Shown here: positions 11,161 to 22,918 of the stretch, piece by piece | How the letters are laid out: each line of letters opens with the position of its first letter | Numbering within the stretch: the stretch's first letter is position 1 | Origin: Undaria pinnatifida | Lineage: Eukaryota; Sar; Phaeophyceae; Laminariales; Alariaceae | Assembly (NCBI GenBank): GCA_012845835.1 | Contig: JABAKD010000025.1 | Coordinates: forward strand, 19,646,432-19,710,431 | Length of the DNA: 64,000 nucleotides | Direction of reading: 5' to 3' | Program-made: the position numbers and the translations under genes | Notes under the pieces: model-generated | What the model was told of the DNA's origin: nothing | The model's database searches: none | The model's input: the letters and a program-made list of their open reading frames with translations, nothing else

Positions 11161-12144
11161 TCAATATCACCGCTCTGCTGATTTCTGTGCGGCGTAACCT
11201 GGTACTTGGAATACGGCAGGTTTCGCCTATGCTACGTACGATATGCATTGACTGTACGAGAATACTCGATGGCAATGTCTGTGAGAAGTTATGATATCAT
11301 GGTTCGATTTGTGGAACCGCATTGCTCTACGGAATAGTGTGGTAGTTGGGGAGATACGCCGTCAAAGGAATTGTGTGATTCATACGAGGAATATTTTATA
11401 ACTGTATTTCAGTATGTGGCATGTTATGTGATGAAGGCATGGATATTTCATCAGGCGGACTATCCATGGGGAGACGTTCCTATATACGGAGTATATATTT
11501 GTGTGATACGTATGTGAACTATGGAGCCACCAGTAGCAATATTTACTAGTGGGTGATATGAGATGTTATTGTGTGGTACACGTGAGAACAGTTCCCCGTG
11601 TGCCACATACACCGTCATCATACATGGTACAATGAGAAACGGAATATGCACTTTTGCATATATGCTCCCGTACGCACGTATTGGGAAGACTAAAGTATTC
11701 GTATATATGGTTGGGTCAGTATGTAGTCTACGGGTTAAGCGCCCGAGTGTAATGTGTGGTACGATAGGATTATTCCAGTATAGCACGAGAGCGCTTGTCG
11801 CCATTTATGGTTCGGGGACGAGACGAGCTTGGGGAAGGGAAGCCCTCTCTTGGTCACTTCCAATTTCCCCCTCCTCCTCCCATCATCCTCTCCGGAGGTG
11901 GCAATAATAATATACATTTTCAACGTCTTCTGCACGCCCCGATGGCGGCATCGAGGATCATCTTTCTACGTATCTAACCCATGCACCGGTTTTCCGATCA
12001 ATGTCACACTGTGATTTTGTAACAACTCTGTAGGCTACCTGCTACTGCTGCTGTGGCGCTGCAGCAAGTGCTAACAGGGAGCTGTACATTCGCTACTGAA
12101 CATTGATAATGGCCATAGATAGGCTGACGATACCTATTTCTTAA
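11153..12144 (-). repeat. Copia 5' LTR-like copy, split by an insertion
   Basis: The pieces 11153-11279 and 12006-12144 together match the 254-bp 3' LTR (shared GTACTTGGAATACGGCAGG, CATTGATAATG and GATACCTATTTCTTAA). The outer end has lost the CA/TG terminus. Confidence 0.7.
11280..12000. mobile_element. 721-bp solo LTR with 5-bp TSD ATGTC
   Basis: It is inserted in the copia LTR copy. The insert begins TGTGAGAAG, ends CCGATCA (TG...CA), and is flanked by ATGTC at 11275-11279 and 12001-12005. The intact LTR at 5523-5776 has a single GCAATGTCACAC at the equivalent site. No coding potential; the parent LTR family is unknown. Confidence 0.7.
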
Positions 12145-12836
12145 AAATATCACCTCATTACCTTTCTAGCTATCCACATCGTAGCCCCAAAATGTATCCC
12201 CCCCCCCCCAGCCCCCAATCGAACATTCCGCCCTCCCCTCACCGGTTGGATGTACACGACTTACTACAGGAGGATACACATGTAAAAACTGAATTGATGC
12301 ATTCCTTCAACAACCGTCAGATTTGTCCCCGCCCGTAAAAGGGTTTATAGTAGTTTTCGCGCACATATTTGAGAGTTCCCCTCCCCCCCCCTTCCCCCCC
12401 GCCCCCGCCCCCACCCGCTCCCCTCTTTTTCGCCCCTGGTCCCCGTTTTTTTCTTTCTTTTCTTTCTTCTTAGAACCGCCCTCCCCTCACCGGTTATACG
12501 ACTTACAGGATATACTTGACAAACTGATGATTGATGATGCATTTCCTTCCACACACAGCTAGCTGTCAGATTTTGTCCCCCTCAACAACGAACGGGTTTT
12601 ACAGTTTCCGCGCACAGATTGATTAACATCACCACCACCCCGTTGCCCCTGGTACAAGCTACACTGTAGTTCCAAGGGGAGTCGCCGACCTATATAATAT
12701 TCCCTTAATGAGGACACCCAACCCGTAATACGCGCGATCGGAGTAGTATCACACACAGCTTGCAAAGATGACTTTCGACGAAATCTTTGATCTCGCAGCA
12801 GCTGGAGTGTATTTTCATTTTTATAATATATAGACT
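12145..12836 (+). repeat. 'MSFDK' dispersed repeat, two stacked units
   Basis: Contains the ATATCACCTCATTA block, two copies of GATGCATT(T)CCTTC...CGCGCACA, then AAGGGGAGTCGCCGACC, ACGCGCGATCGGAGTA and GCTTGCAAAGATGACTTTCG. The first unit lacks the 3' part. C-rich tracts lie at about 12200 and 12375-12420. Confidence 0.75.
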
Positions 12837-13081
12837 AGACTATGTCTCTATACGCACTTGCCAAATACCTGGTATGAGTTTTGATCAAAATCATTTTTCA
12901 TCGATCTCAAAGCTGCATGAAAGAAAGCGTTTTTTTTTTGTTAGTGTGTGTCGCGGGCGCTCACTGCATCGATGGCGTTCCGTGCCACTCTAAGAAGAAT
13001 CGTTATCGTGTCGTTCCTGGTTCATATTGAAAGAAGAAGACGCACAAAAAAGGGAACTCAATCAAGCCTCAAGCCAGCTTT

Positions 13082-13100
13082 CTGTTGCTGTTGTTGTTGC

Positions 13101-13133
<33 letters not shown>
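13082..13133. repeat. (TTG/CTG)n microsatellite
   Basis: About 17 trinucleotide units, TTG with a few CTG. Confidence 0.95.
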
Positions 13134-15290
13134 AATGCTACTACTCTTCGTCCAGCGCCTTGGTAGTAGTAGTAGGTAGGGTGGTTCTAAACACCCATCA
13201 TGGTTGCTTACCCCGACGTTGATTGGATAGTTTCATCTGCTTTGTTGCTAAACGGTTGATAACTGGGCTACATTTTATAAGTTGTAGTGTGCTTCTTTTT
13301 CAAATTTTCCCGCGCCGTCCTGTTGCCCTCTTTTTGTTTTTCCAGCTGTTTTTTTTTTTTTTCTGTCCGTCTTCTTTCCCTTTAATTGTCGTTTCTGTTT
13401 CTTCTCTTTTCTTTATCTTTTCCTTTTCAGTAGTTGCATATAGTCTGGTGCATGCGGGCTTGCATCTTTCATTTTTTTATATCCGTATGTTCATTGCGGC
13501 TCATTGCATGCATGGGCGGCCGAAGCACCTTGCACTTGCTTGGTGTATGTATTTATTAGCAAAATCTCTCTCCTCTCGTAGTTTGTGACCACAGACAGAC
13601 GCGTGCAAAGATGATATAGAGGGGTAAACCAACTTTTTTCCGAGTTTTTTTTTCAATTTCGGAACTTAAGACACGTCCTTCATTACCAAAAACTGATTTT
13701 TGACAAAAATAAACTGCTATGTGTAAGGTTATAGGTGGGGACACAGAGTGCTCCCGGCAGGTCTGCCAATTGAGCAGGTCCTCGGAGAGTTCTCACTTTC
13801 TTTTCCTTCGTAGAGACGTAGCTTTATTTGATTCCACCAGAGCCCCGGATAGCTTCTGAGGAGATCGGAGGCGTGCCTCCGATCTATTTCCTAACTTTCC
13901 CGAATATAAGACGCCAACCTTATCATACGAAACCCATCCAAATGATCTCAAATTCGGATAATTACAGGCCTTTCGAGGCCGTATCTTAACACTAGCCCAC
14001 CCTGATGAGTCGCATATGTAAAAATATGGGAGATTTTCGGGGAAACTCCGGTTCTACGAACTAGACCATGAGTCGAAGATGCGGCTCCTCAAAACCCACT
14101 CCCGCATCTCTAACCGCGTGGCTATGGAGCCAGGAACACGCGAAGAAAAACAGTTGAAAGAAACGTAGACCCTACAACAAGGCAAAAGTCACCCATCAAA
14201 AACCTCCCGCGTGCCGCCGGTGTGGCGGGGGGGGGGGGCAGAAAAGGCTCTACGGCAAACCAACCACAGAAGAAAAGGTACCATGGCGAGGCGAGCCCTC
14301 GTCGATATGGAGAGGAACACTGGCGCTAACACAAGGAAGAAGTCATGCGAAAAAAATCCCGCGGGCCATCGGCAAGGTGGGGGGTTAGACGAAGTGCGCG
14401 GGATATAAAATAAAGCATGGCCCTGGTACCTACACAACGAGCATCATGCATTTTTTTTTTGTGCCGACGATTTTGGGCTAAGGAGCGTCCCCGTCATTCA
14501 GAAAAAAAATTCGCCAAAAAAAGGTATACCTTCTATCGTGGCACTCGTCCACAGTCAGAGAGAGCTCTCCTCTCGTCTCTCTTAGGGATGATGAATTATC
14601 ACGGACAATGACTGTGGTTGGGCTGGATGTTAGATTGGTGGAAATATCATTTCAATCTGCATAAAGATTACATAGGAGACAGAGGTGCGAAAATGAATGC
14701 AAAAAAAAAAAGAAAACAATTCTACAAAACAAAACCAAAAAACTTGAAAAAGGGCCATTCAAAATGAAAGAAACTGATGATGAAACGAAAATGGGCGACA
14801 ATAATACAATGCAGTGCACCCCCCCCGTGGCCAACGCCCATGCACATGCTGGTGTGGCCCCGGTGCTCTTGTCTGGGTGGTTGTGGTAACGAAAGTATGA
14901 CGCGGAAAAACGGAAGAGTTTACAATAAGGAAGAGTAGTAGTATTACTAGTTAGTACAGGTTTTTCCATGATCGCGAGATTGACCTTTTGCGTTTTCGTT
15001 TGCAGCCTGGACTTTGCTCGGTTTTTCAGTTGAAGCGAAACAAACGCATTGTGCATCAATCACCAAAGCAACCAAACAATCAATCATCTCAGCATCATCT
15101 CTCATCAGCTGTCAACCACATCAGTTTTCGATCGCGCGCGAGACATGATCGATAGAGTGAGAAACGTAGCAGGGAAACGTAGCAGGGCCGGAGGACACCG
15201 GGGGGGGAAAGCGCTGTAACCATGGATGGGTCTACGGGGTGGCCTGGCACGTATGCTACCCTGGAGGCATGATGGGACGATAACAAAATG
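13134..15290. other. No gene seen; unassigned DNA with a perfect hairpin
   Basis: Holds a hairpin AGATCGGAGGC-gt-GCCTCCGATCT at about 13861-13884 and a C/T-rich stretch at 13300-13430. The A-rich block at 14690-14800 resembles the body of the A-rich retroposon-like family but lacks its ends. No convincing coding frame. Confidence 0.45.
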
Positions 15291-15625
15291 AATCGATGTT
15301 CGGCGGACACATGACGATGCCCGGCGGATTTATCATGCACGTCTGGCAGATATAATAGCATGGGCTATTATATGCTTCGAAGTAAGTATGAGGTAAGGCA
15401 TGAATAAATGGCATGCCTCATATGGGAACATGTATAGCCGATACATAGCGACAAGGCCATATTTTTCTTCATGGATGTGCCTGGCAGACATAGCATGGGC
15501 AATGAGGTAGACACGAATAACATGCCTCATGGGGTTACGTAGCCCTTACATAGCGAAAAGGCCATATTTCTCTTCACGTAGCCCTTACGTGTAGCGAAAA
15601 GGCCATGGTTCCCTTCATGAATGTA
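15291..15625. repeat. Irregular tandem repeats
   Basis: Three copies of a TAGCGAAAAGGCCAT(A/G) block (near 15445, 15557 and 15597) alternate with repeated CATGCCTCATATGGG / CATGCCTCATGGGG blocks. Confidence 0.6.
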
Positions 15626-15789
15626 AATAAATAATGATAAATGGAACGAAAAGAAAAAAACAGAGAAGCCGACGAGACTACATAATAGTAGTGATAATAA
15701 TACTTAGATTAGTTTAACCGTACCCTTGTCTGTTTTCGTCACCAGCTTTATGGGAGGGGGGCAACGATTACAAATATTATTTAAGAAGA

Positions 15790-18045
15790 GAGAAGAGCGC
15801 TTGCTCATACACCCCCCCCCCCCCCTCCCTCGACGGCGAACCAACATCATAAAAAAACTAAAAGCATCGCTTGCTTTGCTTGCTGAATCGATTACACGAC
15901 AGACTTACACACAAAACAGCCGCCCCCCGCCCCGCCCCCCCCCTTCTCCTTCATGCTAAACACGGCACGAACGGTATGAAAAAAAATGCTAACGGAACAA
16001 AGGAGGAAACGTATTGCGCGCCGGATCGAATGCCGGAATCCTCAACACAGATATACTTGTTTTTTGCCACTTCTTTCCTGTCTCGAACCCTTCCCAAGTG
16101 GACCACACCCAGCCATCCAGAAACGAAAAGTATGCCCGTCGCATCTCGCAGTATCTCCGGATCCCTCCCCCCCCCAACCCCGCTCCGGCCCAAACCACCA
16201 CCAACCACACTCCCCATAATTTTCCAAAAATGCACACAAGAAAAAACACTCAAACGAGGAGAGGGTCTCTAGTCTCCAGAGGGGGGCATCGAAACAAAAT
16301 GATACAGCAACAACAACAACCCGACGCGTTTTTTGTTTTTTGTCATTTCGTCTCTTCATTCTCTCTCTGTACATGGCGATATGTGAAAGGCCCGTAAGGA
16401 ATTCTGTCCGCCGCCCCTCCGGCTTTTTGTTGCCCCCCACCCTTTTCCATCACATTCCCACCCATCGACGCGCTCTTACTGACCTCGCCCGCCCCCGCGT
16501 CCCCCTCCGCCCACCCAAAGCACCCTTCTCTCTCTGCCCAGCGCGCCTTGCTTCGGCATAGAGATCGACAACATACATACGCCCCCCCCCCCCACCCCAG
16601 CACGTTGCCGGTAGACAAGCAGATATACCCCCCCCCCCCCCCTCTTTGCTCAAGTGCTCCCCCGCCCTCCCCTTCGCACGGGGCGAGTAGCGAGGGCGCA
16701 AGGCTGGGAAAGTAATATTCAGAATCGTTCGCCGTCAGGTGATTTCTTTCGCTGCGCCTTTTTTTTTTCTCTTCCCGGGCGCGCGCACCGACACATCACA
16801 TTTCGCGAAATCCATCCAAAATCTCGACTGAAACTAATCAATCCACCCAGCCGTAACTTTCGCCTAGCCCCCCCTGCCCCCTCCCCCGCCCCTCGAACCC
16901 AACCCGCCCCCCCCACATACCCTCGCTCTCTAATCTAAGATATGCTAGGGAGCAATTTCTCGCCTTATCGCAGCGTGTGCAAAAAAAATAAGTAACACAA
17001 AGAGAGTAACAAAACAAAACGGAAAAAGGACGTGAAAAACGAAAAAAAAAGACCCTCACCTACTTGCACGTACAAAGCCACCTACCTCCATAACCCGCAT
17101 CCCTTTTAGAGAATACAGAAAGCAAACAAAAATGAAAATAAAACATCAGTCCTTCGCTACGAGATACGAGAGCCTGTGGGTCGGGCCGGGTCGGGTCAAC
17201 TCGGACCGCGCCGGCACCGAGCCAGGTTGACTCGCTCGATCATCAGCCGCTATCGTTTTTTGCTGACGCAGGTAAAAATTCCTCTCAGGTTTGTTCACCT
17301 GTCAACACTTTAATGACACCTTCGTCATTCCCAACGGCAGTCAAGTCCAAAGCCACCACAAACGGTCGAAAACCCAACGGTGGAAAAAAGAAGAAGCGGT
17401 TCAAGCGCTTCGTACTGAGGTGTGGGTGTGTTGTGTGTGCTCATAAGGAACCGCATCCTACCATACCGGTATCCTCATTTCTCTTGTGAATTCACCTACT
17501 TCGACTTCAACTTCAATCCACGTGTTTTTTTTTTTTCTTGTTCGTTCGTGATGTCTTTTTATTTTTTTCGTTTTCTTGTACCAGTGTTTTTCGGGGGTTC
17601 AAATTCAGTTCCTTCACTCTCCCCCAACTTGGCTAAAAAGAAAAAAAAAAAAAAAAAAACAAGAGAAGCGAAAAAAAAATGAAGAGAAAAAAGATCAAAA
17701 AGTTCGACGGCGTACTACACTACACCGCTGAAACACTATCAGTACCCGCCCTCTCCTCTCCTCTCCCTTCCAGCCTCCCCCAAAACACAAAGTTCGGTAA
17801 CTCACGAACGCAGGCATGCGGAGCGCGCTTATACAGGGGAGCGGCGACCCCACCCACTCCCTTGCTCCGCCCCCCTCCCCCCCATCAGCCCCCTCCAGGA
17901 CAAAGGAAAGAGGTCGACCCAAAAGGAGCGAACCCCCCCCCTCTCATCAAAGAAAAGAATAACCGATTTTTCACTTCACTCGCTCGTTCACTCGTTTTCG
18001 TTCGCTCGTTTTCACTCGATTATTCGCTCATTTTCCCTCGCCCAG
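15790..18045. other. Homopyrimidine/C-rich low-complexity region, no gene seen
   Basis: Repeated C runs (for example 15811-15826, 16582-16592 and 16629-16642) and an A run (17641-17660) dominate. Long open frames here are Pro/Gly/Arg-rich by composition and read on both strands, so I treat them as artefacts. Several CTCGTTTTCACT-like words near 17970-18045 grade into the minisatellite. Confidence 0.5.
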
Positions 18046-18240
18046 TCGCTCGTTGTCACTCGCTCCTAGGTTCGTTTTCACTCGCTCCTAGGTTCGTTTT
18101 CACTCGCTCCTAGGTTCGTTTTCACTCGCTCCTAGGTTCGTTTTCACTCGCTCCTAGGTTCGTTTTCACTCGCTCCTAGGTTCGTTTCCACTCGCTCCTA
18201 GGTTCGTTTCCACTCGCTCCGAGGTTCATTTTCACTCGCT
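18046..18240. repeat. 22-bp minisatellite, unit TTCGTTTTCACTCGCTCCTAGG-like
   Basis: Eight to nine head-to-tail copies of a 22-bp unit (core TTTTCACTCGCTCCTAGG), near identical in the middle and degenerate at both edges. Confidence 0.9.
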
Positions 18241-18435
18241 TGTTCCATCCACTGGGTCGTTTAACGGCCAAAGAAAAAAAGGCACAAGGCAGACAAGAGG
18301 ACCTCACGACAAAAAAAAGGGGGCTTCCTCGACGCCAAAGCTCCAAGATACCACGAACAGAAATTGACGACTGGCTCAGTTCTCACCAGCACGAGGAGAG
18401 GAAGGAGAACAGGCGCAAGCAACGACGGCTCGCAC

Positions 18436-18469
<34 letters not shown>

Positions 18470-19321
18470 ACTTCCAAAGCCGCGCGCCCTTTATCAGGAC
18501 TTGCCGCTCGCTCCCTAGTCCTCCACTACGAAAACCAAGCCCTCCCCGGGCAGATTCTCCTACGCAAAAGCTAAGGCCTTCCCGAACAGCTTCTTGCTCG
18601 CGGGCACGGCCACAACTTCCCCGTCCGCCGCGTCCAAGCCACGTAGCGGACCCCACAGCGTCCAGCCCACGTAGCGAGCCCCACTCGTTGTCCCGCCACC
18701 ACTCCCTTACCCGGAGACACCATTCCATCACCACCTCCAATATTCCCTCTCCCCTCCAGACCGTGTGAATTCTTGCCAAGCGAGCCGCATGCGTTCTCGT
18801 TGCTCCATGATCCCCGTGCCCAGTCCCATGCCCATGCCTGCCTCTGCTCATGTCGCGCGCGGCGGGAGGAAACACCTCCTCCGAGCAGCCCCCCGCTGCC
18901 ACCAACCCGACCCTCAATCTCCACCCCCGCCGTCAAGCGCGGGACTTTCATGGCCACCCCCGTGGGGCTCCTTAAGGCGGGCAAACAGAAAGGCCAGTGA
19001 AAACAGCAACACGGACAACAAGTCCTCGCAAAAGTTGCCTCTGCGTCTGGGTCTGCGCCTGTTGCTGCGCCTCCAGAAGCTCTTCGTAGCGACAACGACC
19101 ACATGTATCGCTGCTGCTGGCGCTTTACCCCCCCCCCCCTACCCCCCTTGCCGGGCACGCATGCAGACATCCCCTGTCCCCCCCTCCCCCTCCAGTTCCG
19201 CAGCCTCCGTTCCCCGCAGACTCCAAGAAGAAAATTCCCATAGTTTTCTTCTTGGAAACAGCTGGAGTATATAGCTCAAGAACGTGGAGGCCCTTACACG
19301 GGGGAGAGGAGGGGGGGGGCT
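18241..19321. other. GC-rich region 3' of the bactofilin gene, no supported gene
   Basis: Open frames run on both strands (for example 18261-18917 minus and 18765-19274 plus), a sign of composition rather than coding. A 30-base C run lies at about 18440-18469. None of the translations has a recognisable domain. Confidence 0.4.
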
Positions 19322-19642
19322 ATGCTATCGATACGTCGACGGAGGAACACTTCTGCCAGTGACAATTACTTGGGCCAAATGGACCCAGCCAATCAGCTTT
19401 GCCAGCGACCACCCAGCCCACCGTATAACTCAGGGGTCAGCCCAGTCAAAAAGAAAAAAAAAACGGGCGCAACCGGCGACAGTGATGATGACGACGAAGA
19501 CTTAGGGAAGCCGTTTTGGGGAAGACGGCGAAGAACTTGCGAACAAAAACATAAGAAGCGACGAACGCCATCCAAAGACGACAAACGACTCCTCCAGAGA
19601 CGACATAAGAATACGAAGGACGACTTCAAAAGACGACCATAA
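19322..19642 (+). CDS. Possible 3' exon of an unknown highly charged protein
   Basis: An open plus-strand frame ends 132 bp beyond the bactofilin stop, facing it. It encodes PVKKKKKTGATGDSDDDDED, followed by a Lys/Arg-rich end (RRRRTCEQKHKKRR, then KDDKRLLQRRHKNTKDDF). This acidic-basic layout is seen in many nuclear proteins, but no domain is identifiable and I cannot find the rest of a gene. It may be chance. Confidence 0.2.
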   Translation: MLSIRRRRNTSASDNYLGQMDPANQLCQRPPSPPYNSGVSPVKKKKKTGATGDSDDDDEDLGKPFWGRRRRTCEQKHKKRRTPSKDDKRLLQRRHKNTKDDFKRRP

Positions 19643-19774
19643 TAAGGTAGACAGAGCGACCTTAGAAAGGACGGCATACAAGAACGACTTCAAAACGCTA
19701 ACTTCTCGAAAGACGGGACACCGACTTCTCAAAAAGAAGACTTTTAAGAAGACGACAACACTTTTTCTACAACT

Positions 19775-20128
19775 CTACTCCGGGCTCTGAATGGGAACGG
19801 GCACCGGGCGCAGGCTCCCCCTCGGTGACGCCCCCGTCACCCTCAAAAGCTTGACCCGCACGTTTCCGGGGCCCACTGCAGCCGCTGTCAGAACCGGTTT
19901 CTTGAATGTGGAGGCGGTAACGGAAGGGGTTGCGGTCGCAGCAGATGTTGGGGTAGCCGTGGCGGTAGCAGTTGCTGTCGCCGCGGCGGTCGGAGGGGTA
20001 GCACTGCCACCGTCCGGGATGGGAGGGCGGCAGCCTCCAAAATTAACCTTGCCCTCCAGTTTCCCCCCGTTCTCTACGATGATCGATCCGAACGATACGT
20101 CTCCCTTGAACCTCCCCGTGGAGCAGAT
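19775..20128 (-). CDS. Bactofilin-domain protein, exon 2 (residues 242-358, stop)
   Basis: This exon opens after a pyrimidine-rich acceptor ending TTGGCAG|ATC (AG at 20130-20129) and stays in the exon 1 frame. Its first 30 residues (ICSTGRFKGDVSFGS, then VENGGKLEGKVNFGG) are the last beta-helix turns of a bactofilin domain and continue the turn interrupted at ALK in exon 1. The joined domain (about residues 173-271, near 100 residues) has the usual family length. An Ala/Thr-rich stretch (ATATATATATP) and a basic, Pro-rich tail follow, ending ...VPIQSPE and TAG at 19775. I see no convincing further donor, so this is taken as the last exon, although a downstream exon cannot be excluded. The tail is not recognisable as a domain. 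Confidence 0.82.
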   Translation of the reverse strand: MCSTGRFKGDVSFGSIIVENGGKLEGKVNFGGCRPPIPDGGSATPPTAAATATATATATPTSAATATPSVTASTFKKPVLTAAAVGPGNVRVKLLRVTGASPRGSLRPVPVPIQSPE

Positions 20129-22189
20129 CTGCCAAGTAAAAACGAGAAAAAAAAAAGGACCCAAATTAATAACGGCCATGTAAGATACGAATATGAAAAA
20201 GAAAAAAAACATGGATCCAAAACAAATGACGGCCGTGTGCGATACGGACATATGGGGATACCGTATATATGCACTCATGTCAAGATGTGAACAAGAACTA
20301 TTAATATGAAAACATCCGATACGATAATGGTGTCATAACCATAGAGGGCGTAATGTCGTTGGCGTCAAGTGGCGTGCGGCGGTAAAAGTGGCGGCGAAGC
20401 GACGGCAGCGGCGCGTGTTCGTTTTTCAAACTCTTCTTCGAAAGTTCTTTTTTCACGTGTCACGTTAAAAACTTTCGTTGATCACCAGGTGCCAGTTACC
20501 GGCACCAAACAAACACCCGCGTCTAGCCGGGCCGGGCCATGCACCAATAACGGTAAATCACGCAACAAAATCACTCAAGGTAAATTTCGGGGGTTCCAGC
20601 CCCTCCCGAGTGACTTTGGCGTGAAAAAAACGCACGAAGCCCCTATTTCATTATCAGCGTGTTTTCGTACGCTTAATTCAACGCGAGTACACGAGGGGAA
20701 CGACGGCTTGGCCAGAAGCTGTAAAGTAGAAGTGTGAGAAAAAAAAAAAAAATATATATATATACGGCACGTAGGTTAATGGAGAGGAGCTACTCGTATA
20801 GCAAGACAGTATAACACCGCGGCTGCAGTACGGCGTACGCTCAGCACTACCTCGGTAAAATCGAGGCGGAGACACTCTGAAGTCTATTACTGATTAATAG
20901 GCTCCGGACGGAAGCGAAAAAAAAAGGGTCACCAGGGAGGCAACCAGGTTTTGGCGAAGAGGAGCAACGCTAAGATAACACCAGGTTCAGGATAATAATA
21001 CCGCGGCTGCAGCGTGCGGTAGTCAGTACGGCGTATGGCCGGCATACGGCGGCAGTTGAGGCGGATGCACTCCGGATTTCCTACCCGGGCAAAGAGCAAG
21101 AGGAAAAAGACATGAACAAGAGGAACGCAAGCCCCCCCCCCCCCTCCCCCCCTGCAACCTTGCCAAGTGCAGACAGCTCACTCTCCACGGCCGCTTCCCG
21201 CTGAACTTGAAAATTGTCAGCACAACGCGTACCACACAGCCCCATACGTTGCTTCCTCTTATCGTACATCTCGAAAGTATATTTTACGAGGTATCTGGAC
21301 TGATACGATACGCATCTCAAGGTAATTCTGTTACAATGTATAATTAGTCTATATACTCCATCAATAATTACGGCAAAAAGAAAAAACACACTCGCTATTT
21401 TAGTGCGGCCGGCGGGGGTGTGGGTCGGCGGGTGGGGTGGATGGATGCGTACCTGGGCCAAGAAAAAAAAAACGCAGCGCAGGTACGAGTGCGGTGTATA
21501 ATTTAATATACACCAGGTATATCTAAATAATTTGTTTTTGTGGCAAAGCCGTTGCTTTATGATTGATGAATATATTCTCTTCTCTTTTTCCCTTTCTTTT
21601 TCTTTTTCGTTTTCTTTTTTCCAATTGACTTGAGTCTGACGTGCGTATGCGTAGTGATAGGTACCACATGTAATATTTATGTGGTAGTCTTTCCTGGGTG
21701 GCAAGCGGTGTAGTCGTTTTTTTCAGGCGCGAGTAGTGCGACGTATGGACCAGTATGGACCTGGCACATCGTAGGCTAACTTCCGACTTCACTTTTTTAT
21801 ACTTTTCTGCCGGAGGCACGAATTGCGATGATATATGCGTATACCACTTTTGGTTTGTTTGTTTTTTTCCTGGGGTATTCCTCCACTCGAGAGTGGCGGG
21901 AGCCTGTCCTATGACCACGGACTTGATTATGCGAGTTAATGTGAGAACAACATAACTGGGTGTGTTTCCTCATTGAACAACAACAACCAACACATACGTC
22001 GTGCATCTCCGCAAATAAAGGGAGAGAGGGAAATGTCGTTGGCTCTTTCTTGGTGGCTTTCTGCAATTTTCGTCGTTTTTCCGTACGAGCCATTTCCTGG
22101 TCTTGATCGCGCACCATATTTCCGGTACAAACGAAAATAACGCACTGCGCTATCGAAAATAACAAACAATAAATATGACTATGTCGACA

Positions 22190-22270
22190 TATGTACCACA
22201 CGCAGCTTCCAAAAGATGAGGACGACGAAAAAAAATCGATCTCGCTGCTGTAACAAATGTAATTTTCATT
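22190..22270 (+). repeat. Degenerate 'MSFDK' repeat fragment
   Basis: CACACGCAGCTTCCAAAAGATGA and an ATCTCGCTGCTG block match the 3' end of the family imperfectly. Confidence 0.4.
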
Positions 22271-22720
22271 CACATCTTTTATTCCCATCGTATCATAGCA
22301 TGCGACATGCGAGGCCAACTTTCGTCCAAACGGCGCTTGGGCTTGGGTTTATATAACGCAAGCTTGGGTGTCTTTGGTGGGGTGTACACTCGAGGGTACC
22401 CGCCGGTACTTACCTACCCGAGTATTGCCAGAGAAGCACGGTTGGGTGCATACCCTTGTAAACAAACCCTTTCAACATTCATACTCGTATTAATAGTTTT
22501 AGTCGACTAGCCTCAGAGATTTGAATAAGACGGCAAAAGCCAAAAACCTAAACCTTCCGTCTATTTATCATGAAAAATAAAAAATACGGTAGTTTTTTGT
22601 CAGATCACCCGCAATACAAAAAAAACATCATCCCATTTTGGGTACAGCAATAGTGGGTAGGGTTACTTGGTCAGTAGTGGGTAGGGCATACACGTTCGTT
22701 GTGTTGACGACACATATACT

Positions 22721-22918
22721 ATTCTGACTAACATAAACCCTGTTGCCTGGTACAAGGTACGCTGTAGTTCCAACGGGAGTCGCCGACCTACATCCTCAAT
22801 GAGGACACACCCAGTAGTACGCGCGATCGGAGTATCACACACAGCTTGCAAATATGAATTTCGACAAAATTCTCGATCTCACAGCTGGAGAGTATTATCA
22901 TTGTTATAATATACCATT
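22721..22918 (+). repeat. 'MSFDK' dispersed repeat, 3' part
   Basis: Runs from the CTGTTGCCTGGTACAAGG block through GGGAGTCGCCGACC and GCGCGATCGGAGTATCACAC to ATGAATTTCGACAAAATTC and a TTATAATATA end. Confidence 0.75.

Larger units (their letters stand above)
5523..12144 (-). mobile_element. Decayed Ty1/copia LTR retrotransposon, rearranged 5' end
   Basis: Order on the minus strand: damaged 5' LTR-like copy, an atypical leader with an inverted pol fragment, gag, protease, integrase, RT, RNase H, polypurine tract, 3' LTR. The integrase-before-RT order and the domain sequences are those of Ty1/copia (Pseudoviridae-type) elements. Multiple stop codons and frameshifts break the coding region, and no matching target duplication flanks the whole. 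It is not autonomous in its present form. Confidence 0.85.

Noticed and set aside
14000-14060. Hammerhead-ribozyme-like words CTGATGAG ... GAAAC
   Set aside because: The segment between them does not form the required stem II next to the core, and no matching third stem is visible.
19030-19105. Minus-strand EELLEAQQQAQTQTQRQLL, resembling a coiled-coil exon
   Set aside because: It derives from a CTG/GTCTG-rich stretch and has no clear acceptor or donor. It could be a further bactofilin-side exon only if transcript data showed it.
18261-19274. Overlapping long open frames on both strands (218, 199 and 169 codons)
   Set aside because: Their Gly/Arg/Pro/Ser-rich composition follows from C-rich sequence, they conflict across strands, and no domain is recognisable.
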